Source: Chlamydiota bacterium (GTDB taxonomy: Bacteria > Chlamydiota > Chlamydiia > Chlamydiales > JAJFMB01). Taken from it: a stretch of 13,634 nt of DNA. The position numbers and the translations under genes were made by a program. The notes below the pieces were generated by a model. That model was given only the letters and a program-made list of their open reading frames with translations. It was not told where the DNA came from and searched no databases. Shown here piece after piece: positions 13,055 through 13,634 of this stretch. The DNA is taken from NCBI GenBank assembly GCA_021772355.1, contig JAJFMB010000111.1:1-13634 (forward strand), in the 5' to 3' direction. Position 1 is the first letter of the stretch, and each line of letters begins with the position of its first letter.

Positions 13055-13634
13055 TTAGATAAAAAATTTGTTAAAGTGGTCTTTAATCCACTGCTTTGCC
13101 TGAGGATATTCCCGAAATTCCCGCTCTTTTTGCTTAAATTCACGACTATGGATGTCTCTTTTGCCATTCTCTTTCATCGTAGTAGGACAGACATGATGGA
13201 GCATCTCATGGTAGACCGTAAACGCGACAACGTACTTCGGAATCCGTTCATTATCTAGCAATCGATTGATTTTTATCAACTTAAGAGGGTCATAAAAAAG
13301 TCCAAATGTGACTTGGGAACGATATTTTTTATTATGACGGCCGTACCAGGATATAAAAAGCTTATGTTCCCCATCAAAATACTCTTGATTCACTTCTTCA
13401 TATATTTCAAGTAAGTTGTATGCCTTACCTTGCGTGGGAAGGTTAGTTTGATCAAGCAAATGCGTGTAATCAAGGTTTTGCCACCCCTCTTCAATAAAAG
13501 TCTTTAGAATGGGGCTCATTTGTTTGGGTTTACGACGCAAATAAACAGCTAACTCGTCAAGAACTTGTGGTGGTGCCTTAAGAAACATGCGATGCATGGA
13601 CACTTTAGTCGCATCAGGCTCCCACTTCACACTT
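13055..13634 (-). CDS. SprT-like zinc metalloprotease domain protein, partial (N-terminus outside window)
   Basis: The frame is open to the right edge; a GTG at 13630 could serve as a start, but the true start probably lies outside the window. In the 191 residues counted from that GTG, the zinc metallopeptidase motif HEMLHH is at 141-146, with a likely third ligand H161 in HSREFKQKEREF. The layout (a conserved LLEIYEEVNQEYFDG before the active site, then the HExxH helix) fits SprT/Spartan-like proteins, some of which degrade DNA-protein crosslinks. The C-terminal zinc ribbon of full SprT is absent; the protein ends soon after the active site. It is the first gene visible in the unit leading through yebC to pabB. 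Confidence 0.82.
   Translation of the reverse strand, partial: SVKWEPDATKVSMHRMFLKAPPQVLDELAVYLRRKPKQMSPILKTFIEEGWQNLDYTHLLDQTNLPTQGKAYNLLEIYEEVNQEYFDGEHKLFISWYGRHNKKYRSQVTFGLFYDPLKLIKINRLLDNERIPKYVVAFTVYHEMLHHVCPTTMKENGKRDIHSREFKQKEREFREYPQAKQWIKDHFNKFFI

Overview
The window looks like chromosomal DNA from a chlamydia-like bacterium (order Chlamydiales, probably an amoeba-associated family rather than Chlamydia itself). The main evidence is two adjacent genes with the layout of chlamydial inclusion-membrane (Inc) proteins: a short N-terminus, a paired hydrophobic segment, then a long coiled coil. A large coiled-coil protein with U-box/RING-like cysteine motifs and the gene-dense, overlapping layout also fit. 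This assignment is inference; there is no rRNA or other marker in the window to prove it.

Layout. 1-1201 (minus): the N-terminal part of a SAM-dependent methyltransferase cut by the window edge, preceded by a small two-pass membrane protein. 1345-2324 (plus): a small coiled-coil protein coupled to an AlkD-type DNA alkylation repair glycosylase. 2321-3844 (minus): a prolyl-tRNA synthetase of the archaeal/eukaryotic-like type, converging on alkD with overlapping stop codons. 3950-6102 (plus): a mercuric-reductase-like flavoprotein coupled by ATGA to a TVP38/TMEM64 (VTT/DedA-like) membrane protein. From 5995 to the right edge every gene is on the minus strand. In transcription order these are a SprT-like metalloprotease (5' cut by the window edge), a YebC-family regulator, the U-box/RING-like coiled-coil protein and pabB; then about 660 bp of repeats and hairpins; then two Inc-like genes overlapping by 65 bp, and a short class IV aminotransferase (pabC-like). 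The latter runs 108 bp antisense into the end of the TVP38 gene.

How the genes fit together. pabB (aminodeoxychorismate synthase) and the pabC-like lyase would together make p-aminobenzoate for folate by the classical route. They are on the same strand but separated by the Inc-like pair and the repeat region, which may mark insertion of a host-interaction cassette between once-neighbouring pab genes. The three predicted host-facing proteins (two Inc-like, one U-box-like) are each embedded in an apparent operon with housekeeping or folate genes. The most interesting candidates are the U-box-like protein, the Inc-like pair and the repeat/hairpin region, which holds a good plus-strand terminator although no plus-strand gene lies near it.

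No tRNA, rRNA, CRISPR array or transposase was seen. Start codons were chosen by Shine-Dalgarno sequence, overlap with the upstream gene and family length.
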